From positions 336,501-400,500 of the forward strand of contig CAJHZI010000612.1 of assembly GCA_905160935.1 (NCBI GenBank): a stretch of DNA of 64,000 bases, written 5' to 3'. A model generated the notes under the pieces. That model was not told the origin of the DNA and made no database searches. It saw only the letters and a program-made list of their open reading frames with translations. The position numbers and the translations under genes were made by a program. Source of the stretch: Enchytraeus crypticus. Its lineage: Eukaryota; Annelida; Clitellata; Enchytraeida; Enchytraeidae. How positions within the stretch are numbered: the stretch's first letter is position 1; each line of letters begins with the position of its first letter. Shown piece by piece: positions 62,901-64,000 of the stretch.

Positions 62901-63913
62901 TGCATTTTTCTTCCTGTTATACGTTGATGAATAAAGAGTAAATAGATAGGAGTGTTATGGCCAAAACTGGTCTTCGAGACTACTGCGGAATATGAATTTA
63001 AGGACTAACAGAATACAATGCATAAAGCAAACAGATTGGGGTCTGTCCTTTAAATGATATCAGGTGTGAAAAGTTACTTTATATTGACACCTTTGATAAT
63101 AATTTGTAAGTATGAATATGAAGCTTAAATAGCTCATTGTAGGCCTATGATTGAATAGCTAAAATTATGAAGATTGAAAATATATACCACATACTCAAAC
63201 TTGGGTAAAATGGTCCAGTCAATTTCATGCTGGTATGATCTTTTAACGATATGATAATTCGATTAGGGAGTGCTTTAGGTTTCCATTCGGCTATAGAGAT
63301 CATCATAGGTTGACCTCTTCTAGGAGATTCAGTTAGGGGATTCAGTGACTGAATTAAACTGATGTGTAACTGTTATTCTGCAAAGTGCTAGAATACAAAT
63401 GTACGGATTCAATAATGACTCTCACTTACGCTGGATAATGCAACAGAAACCTGCAATGTAATTTAACGTTTAGAAGCAGAAAAATATAGTCTCAGATTTT
63501 CTATTGCTCTATGCCGAACTCCTGAAATAGTCCTTCTTAAATGAAATTTTTTTTGAAGCCTGAGCACTTTAAACTTACAGGACATGAAAGTAAATTAAAC
63601 TTAAATATACTGCTCTATTTTCAGGAATAATAATTGAATCCTGGAAGCATCATAGCTAAGAAAGATTGAAATAAATAAGCTCGATGTCTACAGTGAAGCA
63701 ATACTCAGAGAGCTTATAGCTGCTTCTTGCATTATCATCTACAGCCTATAGTGTAGCGTTACCTGAAGTCTTAAGAATCATTTTAACAGCGTTTGGTTGG
63801 TAAACACCGACAACAGGAATTACAGGACCGTACCATCCTAACCCGTATCCAATCGGGTTTTTGTACATCCTGTCTTTCATCCATGCTAATCCAGCTTCGT
63901 TTGGCCCTGGAAA
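51208..63913 (-). CDS. CYP4-type cytochrome P450 (10 exons; 5' end beyond window)
   Basis: A microsomal heme monooxygenase; CYP4 enzymes typically hydroxylate fatty acids or eicosanoids at the terminal carbon. Minus-strand exons 63763-63913, 59693-59871, 57716-57840, 56987-57049, 55761-55884, 54639-54777, 53483-53612, 52834-53112, 52339-52404 and 51208-51346 join with matching phases (1395 nt, 464 residues plus stop). In this partial numbering, the C-helix is W79-x-x-x-R83 with [11 protein letters not shown]. The I-helix is [13 protein letters not shown] (E260), the Glu that forms the covalent heme ester in many CYP4 proteins. ExxR is E319-R322 in KESLR, followed by RPERF at 372-376. The heme loop is FSAGPRNCIGQ with ligand Cys399. 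Missing is the N-terminal membrane anchor of about 40-50 residues, which lies beyond 64000. CYP4F/4V-like by eye; subfamily unresolved. Confidence 0.95.
51420..51690 (-). mobile_element. Retroposon copy in CYP4 intron
   Basis: TTGAATCCCTGTTTAACCAG, CTGGAGACTAGGCGCTCACC, GTCGCCTTATGCGACACG and CAACCCAGACACAGCACGGG are the reverse complement of blocks at 28800-29055. Confidence 0.6.
52218..52310 (+). mobile_element. (ACA)n tract and family E fragment in CYP4 intron
   Basis: ACAACAACAACAACAAAAAC, then GATTAGAGTGCTGCTGCTGT and CCATGACAACATCGAAC. Confidence 0.65.
52339..52404 (-). CDS. CYP4 heme-loop exon
   Basis: The acceptor is TTCTTGTAG. With one base completing Arg it reads [20 protein letters not shown] then H. 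The donor is CACAG|GTACAG. It contains the heme-ligand Cys. Confidence 0.93.
52755..52823 (+). mobile_element. LINE 3' end with (GA)n tail in CYP4 intron
   Basis: GAGGAGTTATATACCATGGA, CCTGCCAGTAGGCAGTGCAC, then TAAGAGAGAGAG. It ends about 10 bp from the CYP4 donor at 52833. Confidence 0.7.
52834..53112 (-). CDS. CYP4 exon with ExxR, PERF and start of heme loop
   Basis: [20 protein letters not shown] onward, then [13 protein letters not shown] and [10 protein letters not shown]. The acceptor is ATTGCACAG and the donor CCCAG|GTGTGT. Confidence 0.95.
53483..53612 (-). CDS. CYP4 I-helix exon (3' part)
   Basis: [20 protein letters not shown], then [18 protein letters not shown] and KDIEW. The donor GAGTG|GTAGAG splits Trp. 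Confidence 0.94.
53680..53915. mobile_element. Head-to-head pair of LINE 3' ends
   Basis: A minus-strand copy (53680-53835, TTAGTGCACTGCCTACTGGC through AGTGGGTCTTTAAATCATC) is followed after about 10 bp by a plus-strand copy (53845-53915, AGATTAGGTATGTTAGATGA then TTTAAAGACCCGCTC). The two form an inverted repeat of about 70 bp arms in a CYP4 intron. Confidence 0.75.
54639..54777 (-). CDS. CYP4 exon (F-G to I-helix region)
   Basis: [20 protein letters not shown], then [20 protein letters not shown] and TFLFE with the first base of Gly. The donor is TCGAAG|GTTTAA. Confidence 0.93.
55195..55580. repeat. TATGTAATATCTTAAT tandem repeat in CYP4 intron
   Basis: Units of 15-17 bp change from ATATCTTAATTATGTA to AATATTTTAATAACGATTATG and decay further. 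Confidence 0.9.
55761..55884 (-). CDS. CYP4 exon (E-F region)
   Basis: [20 protein letters not shown] onward to [12 protein letters not shown]. The acceptor is CACTTGCAG and the donor CCCTG|GTGAGG. Confidence 0.93.
55903..56225. repeat. Inverted pair of family E copies in CYP4 intron
   Basis: The + copy at 55903-55970 (AACAACAATTAGAGTGCTAC) faces a - copy at 56115-56225 (ending CTCTAATTGTTGTTGTTAG), separated by about 145 bp. Confidence 0.75.
56697..56986. repeat. (GA)n microsatellite abutting the CYP4 donor
   Basis: About 290 bp of GAGA/GACA. On the minus strand the donor GTATGT is followed at once by CTCTCTCT. Confidence 0.93.
56987..57049 (-). CDS. CYP4 small exon
   Basis: [20 protein letters not shown] plus two bases of Leu. 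The acceptor is GCTTTCAG and the donor ATGCT|GTATGT. Phases match both neighbours. Confidence 0.88.
57252..57350 (+). mobile_element. tRNA-derived SINE, family A (diverged)
   Basis: GTGCAGGGTTCAAATTTAG, then CTTTCGATAGAGGAAACTAA. Confidence 0.5.
57716..57840 (-). CDS. CYP4 exon
   Basis: [20 protein letters not shown], then [20 protein letters not shown] and Q plus two bases of Gly. The acceptor is TCATTTTAG and the donor CAAGG|GTTAGG. Confidence 0.92.
58191..58742. mobile_element. hAT-like MITE, second copy
   Basis: Starts CAGGGGCGGATCCAGGAATT and ends TAGGTCCGCCACTG. Internal poly-C and poly-G runs match 27722-28471, but the body is about 200 bp shorter. I see no convincing target duplication. 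Confidence 0.75.
58925..59098 (+). repeat. GGTTCGGTTTGGGTTCG-type degenerate repeat
   Basis: GGTTCGGNNNGGGTTCGGCC units end at GATTCCCATCTCTAG. The end CTAGAGATGGGAATC (minus strand) resembles a transposon terminus, and TAGAGATGGG also occurs at 62512. Confidence 0.75.
59310..59400 (-). mobile_element. SINE-like tail, family C
   Basis: (AAT)n, then AAAGGTTTAACGTCCGTTTC, TCATACAAGGATGATGTC and AGGGACGT. Confidence 0.65.
59464..59536 (+). tRNA. tRNA-Ala (anticodon AGC)
   Basis: A 73-nt cloverleaf. The acceptor GGGGAAC pairs with GTTCTCC (one G-U). The D-arm region is TAGCTCACATGGTAGAGCG. The anticodon stem CTCGC/GCGAG has loop TTAGCAT (AGC). The T-arm is CGGGG/CCCCG with loop ATCGATA. The discriminator base is A, and a T-run follows at about 59552. 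It sits antisense in a CYP4 intron. The minus-strand frame over it ([16 protein letters not shown]) is an artefact. Confidence 0.93.
59693..59871 (-). CDS. CYP4 C-helix exon
   Basis: [20 protein letters not shown], then [16 protein letters not shown] and TDIFL. The acceptor is ATTTTCAG and the donor TTCCTG|GTTGGT. Confidence 0.94.
59872..63762 (-). other. Large CYP4 intron (3.9 kb), few recognised features
   Basis: Mostly unique-looking AT-rich DNA. A GC-richer patch at 62640-62760 (CCTCAGGGGCTCGGGTTG, GACTCGCCCGGGCCTGG) is compositionally distinct and probably a repeat, but no family was recognised. GGCCAAAACTGGTCTTCGAG at 62959 resembles GGCCGAAATAGGTCTTCTAG at 14826. Confidence 0.5.
63763..63913 (-). 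CDS. CYP4 first exon present in the window
   Basis: [20 protein letters not shown], then [20 protein letters not shown] and [10 protein letters not shown]. The acceptor is GGATTTCAG, so at least one upstream exon (anchor and proline hinge) is outside the window. Confidence 0.92.
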
Positions 63914-64000
63914 CTGAAATCCAATATTTTTGCTTAGTGAATTTTCTCTTCTAACTGTCAAAATGCTTATCGCATTTAAAATTCACCTTCTCAACGCGCA

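Overview
The window is animal (metazoan) nuclear DNA: AT-rich, intron-dense, with canonical GT-AG introns, very many microsatellites and minisatellites, and several families of short retroposons. No prokaryotic features are present. The gene models (transgelin, Max, a CYP4-type P450) and the SINE/LINE remnants suit an invertebrate. A lophotrochozoan (mollusc- or annelid-like) is my best guess, but the sequence does not prove it.

Layout. (1) 1-5795: repeats only, namely AT tracts, an inverted pair of retroposon copies, an AGCTGC-type minisatellite and a GCT/GTT trinucleotide tract. (2) 5796-9441, + strand: a complete four-exon transgelin/calponin-family gene (204 aa). (3) 9442-36651: about 27 kb with no gene I can support, filled with SINEs, LINE 3' ends, a 750-bp hAT-like MITE with 8-bp target duplications, and many tandem repeats. 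A cluster of exact CRE palindromes lies at 31.4-34.8 kb. (4) 36832-40007, + strand: a two-exon gene for an 888-residue serine-rich protein of unrecognised family, with two LxxLL motifs and several RRxS-type sites. Its stop codon lies inside a 27-bp minisatellite. (5) 43499-47361, + strand: a complete five-exon Max gene (bHLH-leucine zipper, 196 aa). (6) 51208-63913, - strand: ten exons of a CYP4-type cytochrome P450 (464 aa plus stop, in frame across all junctions). The N-terminal membrane-anchor exon lies beyond the right edge. A tRNA-Ala(AGC) gene sits antisense in one of its introns.

The genes do not form a pathway. They are unrelated neighbours: an actin-binding cytoskeletal protein, a putative nuclear coregulator, the obligate Myc-network dimer partner, and a microsomal monooxygenase.

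Most striking observations. The start of Max exon 5 and its acceptor are tandemly copied upstream in intron 4, giving two candidate 15-nt in-frame microexons. Two genes (CYP4 and the 888-aa gene) end inside tandem-repeat units whose period is a multiple of three. Several (GA)n tracts look like 3' tails of one LINE family. I found no convincing undescribed multi-gene system.
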